From assembly GCA_001023535.1 (NCBI GenBank), contig CP011020.1, positions 3,175,734 to 3,239,733 of the forward strand: a DNA stretch of 64,000 bases, given 5' to 3'. The stretch comes from Pseudomonas chlororaphis (GTDB lineage Bacteria; Pseudomonadota; Gammaproteobacteria; Pseudomonadales; Pseudomonadaceae). A program made the position numbers and the translations under genes. The notes under the pieces are model-generated. The model searched no databases. It was not told the DNA's origin and was given only the letters and a program-made list of their open reading frames with translations. Below are positions 48,396 to 57,595 of the stretch, in pieces. The stretch's first letter is position 1; every line of letters starts with the position of its first letter.

Positions 48396-49295
48396 ATGGC
48401 GGCAGATATCCAGGACTTGCTGGCCTTCGTGGCGGTGGTCAACGCAGGGGGCTTTCGCGAAGGCGCGCGGCTCAGCGGCAAGTCTGCCTCCAGCCTCAGC
48501 GATGCGGTACGCCGGATGGAGCAGCGCCTGGGCGTGCGCCTGCTCAACCGCACCACTCGCAGCGTGGTACCAACCGAGGCCGGTGCCCGGTTGATGGAGC
48601 GCATCGTGCCGGCCCTGGGCGAGGTCGAGTCGGCGCTGGACGTGGTCAACGAATTTCGCGACCGCCCTTCGGGCACGCTGCGGCTGAACGTACCGGCCAG
48701 CGCGGTCAGGCTGGTGCTGCCCGCGATCGTCACGCCGTTCCTGAAAAGCTACCCCGACATTCGCCTGGAGGTGATTGCCGAAGAAAGCTTCGTGGACGTG
48801 CTCGCGGCCGGTTGCGACGCCGGCATCCGCTACGACGAGCGCCTTGAGCAGGACATGATCGCTATCCCCATCGGCCCGCGTTTCCAACGCTTCGCCACGG
48901 CGGCCTCACCGGCGTACCTGGACGCCAGGGGCCGCCCCGAACACCCGCGGGACCTGCTCCAGCACGCCTGCCTGCGGGGCAAGTTCGCCAGCGGCGCCAT
49001 GCCGCCGTGGGAGTACGAACGCGACGGCGAAACCGTGAGCGTCGACCCGAGCGGCCCGTTGATCGTGCGGATCGGCGGCGCGGTGGACCTGGCGGTCCAG
49101 GCCGCCCTGGATGGGCTAGGCGTAATCTACCTGTTCGAAGACTGGCTGCGCCCCTACCTCGACAGCGGCGCCCTCGAACCGGTCCTCGAACCCTGGTGGC
49201 AGCGCTTCACCGGCCCCTTCCTCTACTACCCCGGCCGCCGCTACCTGCCCTCGCCGCTGCGGGCCTTCGTGGATTTCATCCAGGCCCGCAAATGA
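48396..49295 (+). CDS. LysR-family transcriptional regulator
   Basis: The 299-residue protein has an N-terminal helix-turn-helix (about 5-62; GARLSGKSASSLSDAVRRME) and a periplasmic-binding-like effector domain. Its architecture matches the LysR subgroup that pairs with oxidoreductases. Divergent placement relative to the aldo/keto reductase, with a 100-nt shared promoter region, suggests it regulates that gene. GAGAG precedes the ATG. Confidence 0.9.
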   Translation: MAADIQDLLAFVAVVNAGGFREGARLSGKSASSLSDAVRRMEQRLGVRLLNRTTRSVVPTEAGARLMERIVPALGEVESALDVVNEFRDRPSGTLRLNVPASAVRLVLPAIVTPFLKSYPDIRLEVIAEESFVDVLAAGCDAGIRYDERLEQDMIAIPIGPRFQRFATAASPAYLDARGRPEHPRDLLQHACLRGKFASGAMPPWEYERDGETVSVDPSGPLIVRIGGAVDLAVQAALDGLGVIYLFEDWLRPYLDSGALEPVLEPWWQRFTGPFLYYPGRRYLPSPLRAFVDFIQARK

Positions 49296-49503
49296 CGGTG
49301 GCGGCCCGCCTCGACAGGGCTGCACGCCGATCCGGCGGTTTCGGCCCAGCCCACCCGCCACTCGTCCCCCCGCCCTCAGGATTTTCGAACCAAGCGTCTC
49401 GCTACGGCTCGTAGCTACATGACACCGCTGCAAGCGACGGGGCATCACGGCTTGAACGGCGGGCGCATTGAGTGTCCTTGCAGTTCACTGCCGGAGTTTC
49501 GCC

Positions 49504-50187
49504 ATGTACGAATGCCTAGTCCAACAGGTTTCCTCGAAGGAGTCCCTGGCGTTTTTTGCCCAACGCGATACCCACGGCACGGGTTTCAAGGCCAGTGCGC
49601 CCGCCGCCGGGCTGTCGGTGACGGCTCAGTTCAAACCCCACGACCAGCAGAACCTGATCAAGCCGAACATGCAGCTCAGTGCCATTCGCTGCCGGGGCGG
49701 GCGCCTGGAGTGCATCAAGGTGCGCTGGGGTTGGTCGCCGATCTGGTCCGTCGGAACGATGCCGCCGCTGACCCATCTGCCGCTGCACCTGGTGATGCGC
49801 TCCAAGGTCTTCGATCGAATCAAGCGCGAGGGCCGGGTGCTGGTGGCGGTGAACGGCTGGTACGAGTCGGCCGACGCCACCGTGGCGCCCGCCTCCCCGC
49901 GCCTGAGCTACACCGCGTCCAACCAGGGCGCGCCGATCTTCCTCGCGGCTCTGGCCCAGGCCAGCGAAACACCCAACGGCTGCGACGGCCTGACCCTGGT
50001 GACCTACGGCGACATCGCCAGCAAGCAGCAGCGCCTGCTGGCCTTCACCGGCGAGGAAGCCCTCCAGTGGCTACGGCCCGACCTGGATTGGGAACAGGCG
50101 CAGCAGATCGCGGCGAGCGCGGCGCTGATCAACCCACCCCTCGGACACATCCCGCCACCCCAACGGCTGATCCAGGGCCGAGGCTGA
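49504..50187 (+). CDS. Divergent SRAP (HMCES/YedK-like) family protein lacking Cys2
   Basis: The 227-residue protein starts at ATG 49504, with GGAG 7 nt upstream. It keeps the SRAP-fold hallmarks VRWGWSPIW (in place of WGLIPxW), VNGWYE (in place of PxxGYYEW) and LVTYGDI. SRAP proteins crosslink to abasic sites through Cys2 of a processed N-terminus; here residue 2 is Tyr and the only nearby Cys is Cys4. The NARSET motif is also altered (MRSKVF). DNA-crosslinking activity is therefore doubtful. The SRAP assignment itself rests on these motifs. Confidence 0.7.
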   Translation: MYECLVQQVSSKESLAFFAQRDTHGTGFKASAPAAGLSVTAQFKPHDQQNLIKPNMQLSAIRCRGGRLECIKVRWGWSPIWSVGTMPPLTHLPLHLVMRSKVFDRIKREGRVLVAVNGWYESADATVAPASPRLSYTASNQGAPIFLAALAQASETPNGCDGLTLVTYGDIASKQQRLLAFTGEEALQWLRPDLDWEQAQQIAASAALINPPLGHIPPPQRLIQGRG

Positions 50188-50280
50188 CAGCGCCACTCAA
50201 GGAAATCACGAAAGGCTCGACGAGGGACGGTAGACTGGCCGCGCAACACCGCCCCTCATCCTTTCGAACAAGAGACTTGC

Positions 50281-50661
50281 ATGGCCAATCCAGACATCAC
50301 CTTCACCCCCGACCCAGACGCAGATTCCATCTCCTCCGACGTTGCCGGCTTCGGCGGCCTGCTGGTTTCCACCCAGATCCCGACCCGGGCCGATGGCAGC
50401 CTGGAGCTGGGCGACATCACCTTGCAAAGCGAATGCACCTTGCAAGCCCTCAAGACCGCCCTGGAGCGCGCCGGCAGTTCCATGGACCGGGTCCTGCACC
50501 TGACCATCTACCTTACCGACATGGCGGATCGCGGTGCCTTCAACGAAGTCTACAAACGCTTCTTCGCCAAACCCTGGCCGGTACGCGCGGCCGTGGGCGT
50601 GGCGGCGCTGGCAGTAGAAGGCATGCGCGTGGAAGTGACGGCAATGGCCGCCAAGGCCTGA
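50281..50661 (+). CDS. RidA family protein (YjgF/YER057c/UK114)
   Basis: A 126-residue RidA-family enamine/imine deaminase fold. VAGFGGLLVSTQIP, the VLHLTIYLTDM segment and PVRAAVGVAAL with the conserved Arg near 103 are visible. Members hydrolyse reactive 2-aminoacrylate-type intermediates or have other roles. Sequence divergence from canonical RidA suggests a paralogue subgroup, so the exact substrate is open. A REP pair follows. Confidence 0.85.
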   Translation: MANPDITFTPDPDADSISSDVAGFGGLLVSTQIPTRADGSLELGDITLQSECTLQALKTALERAGSSMDRVLHLTIYLTDMADRGAFNEVYKRFFAKPWPVRAAVGVAALAVEGMRVEVTAMAAKA

Positions 50662-50675
50662 GTCAACAATCCACC

Positions 50676-50769
50676 CCGTGGCGAGGGAGCTTGCTCCCGC
50701 TGGAGCGCGCAGCGGTCCCAGGCTCCCGGCGGGTTGATCACTCAACGGGAGCAAGTTTCCTCGCCACAG
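50676..50769. repeat. REPIN between ridA-like and thioesterase genes
   Basis: CCGTGGCGAGGGAGCTTGCT and CGGGAGCAAGTTTCCTCGCC are inverted arms with one or two mismatches. The spacer is unlike that of the large array. Confidence 0.85.
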
Positions 50770-50881
50770 GATATGCCACCTGCCCCAAACGCGCGTTTTC
50801 CCGAAAAACAGTCATTTACGCACCTAGCCCGGCCTCGACCACGCCGCTAAAGTGCGCCGTTTCCATCCTGGTGGCGTGCTC

Positions 50882-51421
50882 ATGAATCTCTGGTTCCGAC
50901 TCTTGTTGATGCTGTTGCGTCGTCCCTGGCGCAAGCCCACTGACCCTTTGGGCACCACCGTGGTGCGGATGCGCGTCTGGCCACTGGACCTGGACCTCAA
51001 CCGCCACGTCACCAACGGGCGCTACTTCACCCTGGCCGACGTCGGGCGCATGGATTACGTGCTGCGCAGCGGCGCCTACAAAGTCGCCCTGCGCCAACGC
51101 GCGGTGCCGATCGTGGGGGATGTCTGGGGCAAGTTCCGGCGCGAACTCAAGTTGTTCGAAGCGTTCGAGGTGCACTCGCGGATGCTCGGCTGGGACGACA
51201 AGTGGACCTTCATGGAGCATCGCTTCATCAGCCAGGGGCGCGTGGTCGGCGTGGTGATCATGCGGGGCCTGTTCCGCTCGGCCCGGGGCACGGTTGCACC
51301 GGGTGAGTTCATCCGCGCACTGGGGCTGGCCGAACAGTCGCCGGCGCTGGCGCCCTGGTTGAGTGCCTGGTCGCAAAGCTGCGACGGCTTGAGCCTGGCG
51401 CTGCGAGAGGAGCAAAACTGA
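50882..51421 (+). CDS. Hot-dog-fold acyl-CoA thioesterase-like protein
   Basis: A 179-residue thioesterase of the 4-hydroxybenzoyl-CoA-thioesterase-like group. An N-terminal basic amphipathic stretch is followed by DLDLNRHVTNGRYFTLADVG, which matches the DxxxHxNNxxY-type active-site segment of the hot-dog superfamily. It would hydrolyse an acyl-CoA or acyl-ACP of unknown chain. The ATG at 50882 is preferred over one 30 nt upstream because upstream codons encode unconserved sequence. Confidence 0.8.
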   Translation: MNLWFRLLLMLLRRPWRKPTDPLGTTVVRMRVWPLDLDLNRHVTNGRYFTLADVGRMDYVLRSGAYKVALRQRAVPIVGDVWGKFRRELKLFEAFEVHSRMLGWDDKWTFMEHRFISQGRVVGVVIMRGLFRSARGTVAPGEFIRALGLAEQSPALAPWLSAWSQSCDGLSLALREEQN

Positions 51422-51511
51422 CGGGACGGCCTACCGCCCAATCCCCTTCTATACTGTTCTGCCAACCCCCACGGGGCCTGCACTTCCAATAATAAAAAGC
51501 AGAGGTGGAAC

Positions 51512-53275
51512 ATGGTCTGGCAACAAGTCTACGATCCCTTCGGTAATGCAGTGCTGTCGACGCTCCTGGCGGCGGTCCCGGTGGTGGTGATGCTGGCGTC
51601 CCTGGCGTTCTTTCATATCAAGGCGCACCTGGCGGCGCTGCTGGCCTTGGCGTCGGCCCTGCTGATCGCGATCTTCGCCTTCGGCATGCCCGCCGGGATG
51701 GCCGGGTCGGCGGCGTTGTACGGCGCGGCCAACGGCCTGTTACCCATTGGCTGGATCGTGCTCAACATCATTTTCCTGCACCGACTGACCACCGAGAACG
51801 GCTCGTTCAAGGTCCTGCAGGATTCCCTCGCACGCATCACCGACGACCGGCGCCTGCAATTGCTGCTGATCGCCTTCTGCTTCGGCGCATTCTTCGAAGG
51901 CGCGGCCGGCTTCGGTACGCCGGTGGCGGTGACCGGGGCCATCTTGATCGGCCTGGGCTTCTCGCCCCTGGCCGCCTCGGGCCTGGCCTTGATCGCCAAC
52001 ACCGCGCCCGTGGCGTTCGGCGCCCTGGGCACGCCCATCATCACCCTAGCCAAGGTCACCGGCCTGGATGAAATGGAGCTGTCGATGATGGTCGGCCGGC
52101 AACTGCCGTTCTTCTCGGTCATCGTCCCGTTCTGGCTGATCTGGGCATTCGCCGGCTGGCGCAAGATGCTGGAAATCTGGCCGGCGATCCTGGTGGCCGG
52201 CGTCAGCTTCGCCATCCCGCAGTTCCTGGTCTCCAACTACCACGGGCCGATGCTGGTGGACGTGATTGCCGCGCTGATTTCCATGGCCTGCCTGACCGGC
52301 TTCCTCAAGGTCTGGAAACCGGCCACGGTGCACACCTCCGCCGCGCTGTCGGGGCGGGTCGATGACTCGAAGATCGAGGCCAGCGAGCAGGCGCAGCCCG
52401 TCGCCGGCGGTGCGTTCGCCAGCGATGCGCGCCCGGCCGTGCTGCGGGCGTGGATGCCGTGGATCATCCTCACCGTGTTCGTCTTCGCCTGGGGCACCCA
52501 GGGCTTCAAGAACCTGTTCGACACCCGTCCGGCGCTCGACCCGCAGACCCAGTCGGTCAAGCTGGATCAGCAAGGCAAGCCGGTGCGCGAGGCCAATCCG
52601 CTGTTCTCGCCGATGCTGACATTCACTACCCTGCACCAGCAGATCGAGAAAGTCCCGCCGGTGGTGCCACAACCGAAAACCGAGGAAGCGATCTACAAGT
52701 TCAACTGGTTCACCGCCACCGGCAGCGGCATCTTCCTGGCGGCCATCCTCGGCGGCCTGCTGATGGGCTATTCGATCCCGCAACTGCTGCGCCAGTACCT
52801 GCGCACGCTCTGGGTGGTGCGCTATTCGCTGATCACCATCGTGGCGATGCTGGCCCTGGGGTTCCTCACGCGCTATTCGGGACTGGACGCCACCATGGGT
52901 CTGGCCTTCGCCGCGACGGGCATCTTCTACCCAATGTTCGGCACACTGCTGGGCTGGCTCGGCGTGGCGCTGACCGGTTCGGACACGGCGTCCAACGTGC
53001 TGTTCGGTGGCTTGCAGCGGGTCACGGCGGAACAGTTGGGGATCAGCCCGGTGCTGATGGCGGCGGCGAACAGTTCCGGCGGGGTGATGGGCAAGATGGT
53101 CGATGCGCAATCGATCGTGGTCGCCTCAACCGCGACTCGCTGGTACGGCCATGAAGGGGAAATCCTGCGCTACGTATTCTTCCACTCGGTCGTGCTGGCG
53201 ATCCTGGTGGGCGGGCTGGTGACGTTGCAGGCGTATGTGGTGCCGTTCAGTCGGATGGTGGTCGGGGGGCACTGA
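51512..53275 (+). CDS. lldP: L-lactate permease
   Basis: A polytopic LctP-family transporter of 587 residues with about twelve to fourteen hydrophobic helices. It starts MVWQQVYDPFGN and has the family segments GAFFEGAAGFGTPVAVT and ANSSGGVMGKMVDAQSIVVA. It imports L- or D-lactate with protons. AGAGGTGG precedes the ATG. The usual partners lldD, lldE and lldR are not adjacent, so this copy stands alone. Confidence 0.93.
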   Translation: MVWQQVYDPFGNAVLSTLLAAVPVVVMLASLAFFHIKAHLAALLALASALLIAIFAFGMPAGMAGSAALYGAANGLLPIGWIVLNIIFLHRLTTENGSFKVLQDSLARITDDRRLQLLLIAFCFGAFFEGAAGFGTPVAVTGAILIGLGFSPLAASGLALIANTAPVAFGALGTPIITLAKVTGLDEMELSMMVGRQLPFFSVIVPFWLIWAFAGWRKMLEIWPAILVAGVSFAIPQFLVSNYHGPMLVDVIAALISMACLTGFLKVWKPATVHTSAALSGRVDDSKIEASEQAQPVAGGAFASDARPAVLRAWMPWIILTVFVFAWGTQGFKNLFDTRPALDPQTQSVKLDQQGKPVREANPLFSPMLTFTTLHQQIEKVPPVVPQPKTEEAIYKFNWFTATGSGIFLAAILGGLLMGYSIPQLLRQYLRTLWVVRYSLITIVAMLALGFLTRYSGLDATMGLAFAATGIFYPMFGTLLGWLGVALTGSDTASNVLFGGLQRVTAEQLGISPVLMAAANSSGGVMGKMVDAQSIVVASTATRWYGHEGEILRYVFFHSVVLAILVGGLVTLQAYVVPFSRMVVGGH

Positions 53276-53280
53276 GGGGA

Positions 53281-53311
53281 CTGTGGCGAGGGAGACGCTG
53301 ACTCGCCACAG
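53281..53311. terminator. Hairpin after lldP, possible terminator or REP remnant
   Basis: CTGTGGCGAG and the inverse CTCGCCACAG bracket a short loop, 6 nt after the lldP stop and just past the end of the convergent lipoprotein gene. It resembles a shortened REP of the GTGGCGAGGGAG class. No T run. Confidence 0.5.
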
Positions 53312-53318
53312 CGATGGC

Positions 53319-53654
53319 TTACTGAACGTTCTTCAGCTTGACCACATCACCGGACACCGAGGTGGTGTAGCCGGTCAGGACCCACGCCCAGAACCAGTTT
53401 TCCTGGACTTGGGTGTTGATCATGGCGTCGCCGCCCTTAGCCTTGATCGCAGCGGTCTGGGCGCGCACGAAACGGCTGTTCTGCTGGATCGGGATCACCC
53501 CGAACAGCAGCAGGCCGGTGGCCTTGGCTTCACTGTGGCCGACTACGGTGTATTGGCTGCTGTCGTATTGCTGGGTTTTCATCGGGGCGCCGGTGCAGCC
53601 CGCCAGGGCCAGGCCGAGCAGTGCGCAGGCAGCGATCTTGCTGAGGTGGTTCAT
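53319..53654 (-). CDS. Small outer-membrane-type lipoprotein of unknown function
   Basis: The 111-residue lipoprotein starts at the ATG preceded by GGAG-TATTCA. The signal ends at lipobox L-A-G-C (about Cys19). The mature part has a QNSRFVRAQTAAIKAKGGDAMINTQ-like central segment (positions about 55-80 of the precursor). I know no characterised function. It converges on lldP, and the hairpin at 53281-53311 may serve both. Confidence 0.75.
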   Translation of the reverse strand: MNHLSKIAACALLGLALAGCTGAPMKTQQYDSSQYTVVGHSEAKATGLLLFGVIPIQQNSRFVRAQTAAIKAKGGDAMINTQVQENWFWAWVLTGYTTSVSGDVVKLKNVQ

Positions 53655-53899
53655 TGAATACTCCATGGGAAAACGCCCGGGATCCATCTCTCGGGCGGCG
53701 CGTACTCTAACCGATCAGCATCAGATTGACAGCATTCACTTGTTCAGCTGCGAGGCGCCACCCAGAGCCGCTCGTCAGTTGCCGCTCCAGCGAAACGGCG
53801 CGCCGTCGATAAACCAGTCACTGCGCCCGGCAAGGCCATTGGTTGCCCAGCAGACCAAGTATCGATGAACGACGGCCAGCCCCGTTGGAGCGCTTGAGC

Positions 53900-54556
53900 A
53901 TGATTGACCTGACTGTCTGGAACATCACCCTGCCCGTGCAAACGCCGGCCCTGACCGTAGCCACCAAGGCCATGCCGACGCTGCAGAGCCCGTATTTCAA
54001 CCGCAACGGCGAGCGCATCGTGTTCTGGGCACCGGTGACCGGTTCCCACACCGGCAAAAGCGACTTCCCGCGCTCCGAACTGCGGGAAACCGGTAAGGAC
54101 GGCAAGCTGCGCAACTGGCGCTACAACAGTGGCCTCAACACCCTCAACGGCACCTTGTCGGTAAACCAGGTACCGTCGGAAGGACGGGTCGTGGTGGCGC
54201 AGATCCACGCCAAGGACGCCCCCGCCCCGCTGCTGAAACTGGTGTATCGCTACGCCAAGGGCACCGGCAACCTCGACGTGGAATACCGGGTCAAGCCCAA
54301 GGACGTGAAGAGCCCGGTGCTCTTCAGCGTGCCGAACATGGCGCTGAACAAAGCCTTCACCTATGCGTTGCAGATGGACAAGCAAGGCACGCTCACCGTG
54401 CTGATCAACAGCCTCGGCAAGCAGGTCAAGCTGAACCCTTCCTGGTACGCCTACGACTTTTACTTCAAGGCCGGCGTCTACACCCTGGACAACGTCGGGT
54501 ACGCCAGCGAAGGCGGGAAAGTGACCTACACCAGGCTGGACGTCGGCCATAAATGA
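53900..54556 (+). CDS. Family PL7 alginate lyase without signal peptide
   Basis: The 218-residue protein has all three PL7 motifs: RSELRE (58-63), QIH (101-103) and YFKAGVY (188-194). It should cleave alginate by beta-elimination, independently of the PL5 lyase AlgL in the operon. The start at 53900 follows TTGGAG, and the catalytic fold begins at once, with no export signal, similar to the PL7 lyase PA1167 of P. aeruginosa. How it meets polymer (lysis, non-classical export or intracellular oligomers) is unclear. Confidence 0.9.
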   Translation: MIDLTVWNITLPVQTPALTVATKAMPTLQSPYFNRNGERIVFWAPVTGSHTGKSDFPRSELRETGKDGKLRNWRYNSGLNTLNGTLSVNQVPSEGRVVVAQIHAKDAPAPLLKLVYRYAKGTGNLDVEYRVKPKDVKSPVLFSVPNMALNKAFTYALQMDKQGTLTVLINSLGKQVKLNPSWYAYDFYFKAGVYTLDNVGYASEGGKVTYTRLDVGHK

Positions 54557-54570
54557 CCGGCGTCGCCCCT

Positions 54571-54624
54571 TCCGTGGCGAGGGCGCTTGCTTGCGCGGGG
54601 CTGCGAGGCAGCCCGCGCCACAGG
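54571..54624. repeat. REP-like hairpin
   Basis: TCCGTGGCGAGGGCGCTTGC is followed by the GGGGCTGCGAGGCAGCCC hairpin and a CGCCACAGG end. It is a degenerate element between the PL7 lyase and the lactonase gene. Confidence 0.6.
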
Positions 54625-54653
54625 AAAAGGGCTGCCTGACAGCACTCGATCGA

Positions 54654-55745
54654 TCAGGCGAACGTCGCCCCCCGCGTATTCACGAACAGTGAATACAACG
54701 AATGGCTGCCCGCCATGAACAACCGGTTACCTTCCCGGCCGCCAAAGCAGACATTGGGGCAGCGCTCCGGCAGGGAGATGTGCCCGATAGCCTTGCCTTG
54801 AGGGTTGAACACCCGCACGCCATCGAGTTTTTCCAGGTCGGCCTTGGGGTCACCGTTGCCGCCCCAGCCGCACCAGAGGTTGCCGCTTTCGTCGCACTTG
54901 ATGCCATCGATGGCGGCGTAGTCCAGGCCCTCGATGTGCTTGCGCCGCTCGCCCAAGGTGCCGTCGTCCTTGACCGTGATCGCCCAGATCAGGCGGTTGG
55001 GCTTGGCCCGGCCTTCGACCACGTAGAGGATTTTCTCGTCCGGGGAAAAGCACAGCCCGTTCGGCCCCGCCAGGTCGTCGATCACCCGGCTGAGCGTACC
55101 GGTCTCGCCATCGATGCGGTACACCGCATGGGGCTGGGCCGGCGTGACTTTGTGCCCTTCGTAGTTGTTGCCGGTCTGGAACGGCGGGTCGGTGAACCAG
55201 ATCGAACCGTCCTTCTTGCAGACGATGTCGTTGGGCGAGTTGAGCGGCTTGCCCTCGAAACTGTCCGCCAGCACGGTGATCGTGCCGTTGTGCTCGGTGC
55301 GGGTCACGCGCCGGCCTTCGCTGGACGTGGTGGAACCTTCGCACACCAGCAATCGTCCCTGGCGATCCCGGCACATGCCGTTGGAGAAGTTGGAGTGTTC
55401 GCGGTACACCGAGAGATCGCCGGTGATTTCATCCCAGCGCACGATGCGGTTGTTGGGAATGTCACTGACCAGCAGGTAACGACCGTCGCCGATCCACACC
55501 GGCCCTTCCGCCCAGCGCAGGCCGGTGGCGAGCTTTTCCACGCTGGCGTTGAAGATGCGCAAGTCCATGAAGCTAGGGTCGAGGATATTGATCAACGGGT
55601 CCGGGTAACGCTGGCTCAGCGGTTCGGCCTGGGCGAGCCCCGGCAGGTTGCCCAAGGTAGCGGCAGCCGCCGAAACCACCAGGGATTTTTTCAGGAAGAC
55701 CCGACGCCCCTGATCGGCGGCGGTTGAAGATTGCGAAGCATCCAT
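54654..55745 (-). CDS. Tat-exported SMP-30/gluconolactonase family protein
   Basis: The 363-residue protein starts at the ATG preceded by GGAGAG. It has a twin-arginine signal: RRVFLKK (Arg14-Arg15), a hydrophobic stretch and AQA near 45. The mature part is a six-bladed beta-propeller with WAEGPVW and GPNGLCFSPDE, typical of metal-dependent sugar lactonases (gluconolactonase-type). It would hydrolyse an aldonolactone in the periplasm. No dehydrogenase partner is adjacent. Confidence 0.88.
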   Translation of the reverse strand: MDASQSSTAADQGRRVFLKKSLVVSAAAATLGNLPGLAQAEPLSQRYPDPLINILDPSFMDLRIFNASVEKLATGLRWAEGPVWIGDGRYLLVSDIPNNRIVRWDEITGDLSVYREHSNFSNGMCRDRQGRLLVCEGSTTSSEGRRVTRTEHNGTITVLADSFEGKPLNSPNDIVCKKDGSIWFTDPPFQTGNNYEGHKVTPAQPHAVYRIDGETGTLSRVIDDLAGPNGLCFSPDEKILYVVEGRAKPNRLIWAITVKDDGTLGERRKHIEGLDYAAIDGIKCDESGNLWCGWGGNGDPKADLEKLDGVRVFNPQGKAIGHISLPERCPNVCFGGREGNRLFMAGSHSLYSLFVNTRGATFA

Positions 55746-55995
55746 CGTGCGTCTCTCCGTTATTGTTATTGGACGGGAGCACAGTTTTACTCCGTGATAA
55801 GACATCGTACAAGACAGGCAATTCAGCGTTTTTTCGCGATGCTCCGCATTTCAGCCCACTGATGGCGAGCCACTGATACCGACTGCGCGCTTGTTTCCTG
55901 GCCCTTCGTGGGGTAAAAACTCATGTTGTACGATAACTAATAACAATAACGGCCATCCGAAATACTTGCTCGGCGGCCTGCCCTTCGAGACCGCC

Positions 55996-56958
55996 ATGAC
56001 CCTCGCTACTGCCGCTCCCACTCCACTTCCCCGGCACCTCGCGGTGCTTGTCCTGCTGTGCATGGGCTGCGCCTTTGCCGGTAATCATGTCGCCGCCCGG
56101 GCCGCCTTCGACGACGGTGCCGGCGTGTTGCTGGCGATCCTGCTGCGCTCGGGCGGGACCTTGCTGGTGCTGGCCGCCCTGGTGCTGTGGCAACGCCAGA
56201 GCCTGCGCCTGCCCCGCGGTGCGTGGCGCTGGCAGCTGACGCTGGGGTTGTTGATCGGTGCCCAGAGCCTATGCCTCTACTCCGCCGTGGCGCGGGTGCC
56301 CGTGGCGTTGGCGCTGCTGGTCGGCAACCTCTTTCCGATTCTGCTGGCGCTGCTCACCTGGGCACTGGGTGGGCCCCGCCCGACCGCGCGCACCGCCGCG
56401 CTGATGGGGATGATCCTGGTGGGCCTGGTGTTCGTACTGGAGGTGCCGGCGCGGCTCGCCTCTGAACAGAGCGTCGGCCCGCAATGGCTGGTCGGGGTGG
56501 GGCTGGCCTTCTGCGCCGCCTGCGTGTTTGCCTGCGCCTTGTGGATTACCGACCACAAGTTGTCCCAGGTGCGCGGCTCGGTGCGCAGCCTGCTGACGAT
56601 TTTCATCGTCTTCAGCAGCGTCAACCTCGCCGGCCTGACCGGCGCCCTGCCCGGCGGTTTCGACCTGCCGGCCAGCAGCACCGGCTGGCTGGCCCTGGCC
56701 ACGCTGGTGGTGCTCTACGGCACCGGGTTCACCGTCCTGTTCATCTGCGTGCCGCGCCTGGACATGCCGCGCAACGCCCCAGTGATGAACATCGAACCGC
56801 TGGCCACGCTGCTGATTGGCTGGCTGGTGCTGGACCAGATGCTCAACCCGGGCCAGGTGCTGGGCGGCGCGATCGTGGTCACCGGTATCGTGCTGCTGAC
56901 GTACCGCAAGGTTGAACGGGACAAGGCGCCCGTGGCCGGGGTGGCTGGGCGTAACTGA
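55996..56958 (+). CDS. EamA (DMT superfamily) transporter
   Basis: A 320-residue protein with ten predicted transmembrane helices in two EamA repeats (about 15-145 and 165-300). Such transporters export metabolites or amino acids, but the substrate cannot be read. The ATG chosen follows the weak site GAGA; codons further upstream give an implausible Asn-rich leader. Divergent from the lactonase gene. Confidence 0.88.
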   Translation: MTLATAAPTPLPRHLAVLVLLCMGCAFAGNHVAARAAFDDGAGVLLAILLRSGGTLLVLAALVLWQRQSLRLPRGAWRWQLTLGLLIGAQSLCLYSAVARVPVALALLVGNLFPILLALLTWALGGPRPTARTAALMGMILVGLVFVLEVPARLASEQSVGPQWLVGVGLAFCAACVFACALWITDHKLSQVRGSVRSLLTIFIVFSSVNLAGLTGALPGGFDLPASSTGWLALATLVVLYGTGFTVLFICVPRLDMPRNAPVMNIEPLATLLIGWLVLDQMLNPGQVLGGAIVVTGIVLLTYRKVERDKAPVAGVAGRN

Positions 56959-56990
56959 AGCACCGACGTTCGGACCTGGCGACCAGGGTT

Positions 56991-57020
56991 TGTGGCGAGG
57001 GAGCAAGCTCTCTCGCCACA
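56991..57020. repeat. Short REP hairpin
   Basis: TGTGGCGAGGGAGC and inverse GCTCTCTCGCCACA (one mismatch) meet around AA. It lies between the convergent EamA and isochorismatase-like genes, so it may act in termination. Confidence 0.65.
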
Positions 57021-57034
57021 GGTGCTGAGTGGGG

Positions 57035-57568
57035 TCAGAACCGCACGGCCTCCGCCGGCACCACATCGATCCGCGACACCGCGCTGCTCAGGCGCCCCAG
57101 GCGGTTGTTGTGGTTGGCGATGATCTGCTCTGCCGTCATGCTGCCGTTGTCCACCGTAGAGTGGGCGTCGGCCGCCAGCACCAGGTCATAGCCGAGAGCA
57201 TGGGCCTGGCGCACAGTGGCGTTGACGCAGTAATCGGTCTGCAGCCCGCAGACCACCAGCCGATCGATACTCCGCGCTTGCAGCAGCGACAGCAGGTCGG
57301 TCTGGTAGAAGGCGTCCGGCGTGGTCTTGCGCACCCGCAGATCGTCTGCGTCAGTCAGCAGGCCGTCAGCCAGTTGCCAGGCGTCACAGCCATGGGTCAG
57401 CGAACCTTCCAGCTCCTCATGCTGGACCAGGATCACCGGCCAGCCGGCCGCCCTGGCCTTGGCGCTGAGGTCGTTGATGGTCCGGATGACGCGCTGGATG
57501 TCGAAACATTCTTCTTCGCCACTGCACAGTCCGTTCTGGACATCGATGATCAGCAATGCGGTGCTCAT
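57035..57568 (-). CDS. Isochorismatase-like cysteine hydrolase
   Basis: The 177-residue protein has the catalytic triad Asp9 (LIIDVQNG), Lys81 (RKTTPDAF) and Cys114 (GLQTDYCVNATV) of the isochorismatase/nicotinamidase superfamily. ATG 57568 follows AGAGGA. The substrate is unknown; relatives are amidases acting on small amides. It starts 28 nt downstream of the gamma-glutamyltransferase gene on the same strand, so they may form an operon. Confidence 0.9.
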   Translation of the reverse strand: MSTALLIIDVQNGLCSGEEECFDIQRVIRTINDLSAKARAAGWPVILVQHEELEGSLTHGCDAWQLADGLLTDADDLRVRKTTPDAFYQTDLLSLLQARSIDRLVVCGLQTDYCVNATVRQAHALGYDLVLAADAHSTVDNGSMTAEQIIANHNNRLGRLSSAVSRIDVVPAEAVRF

Positions 57569-57595
57569 GACTTTCCTCTGCAAACGTTGATGGGA

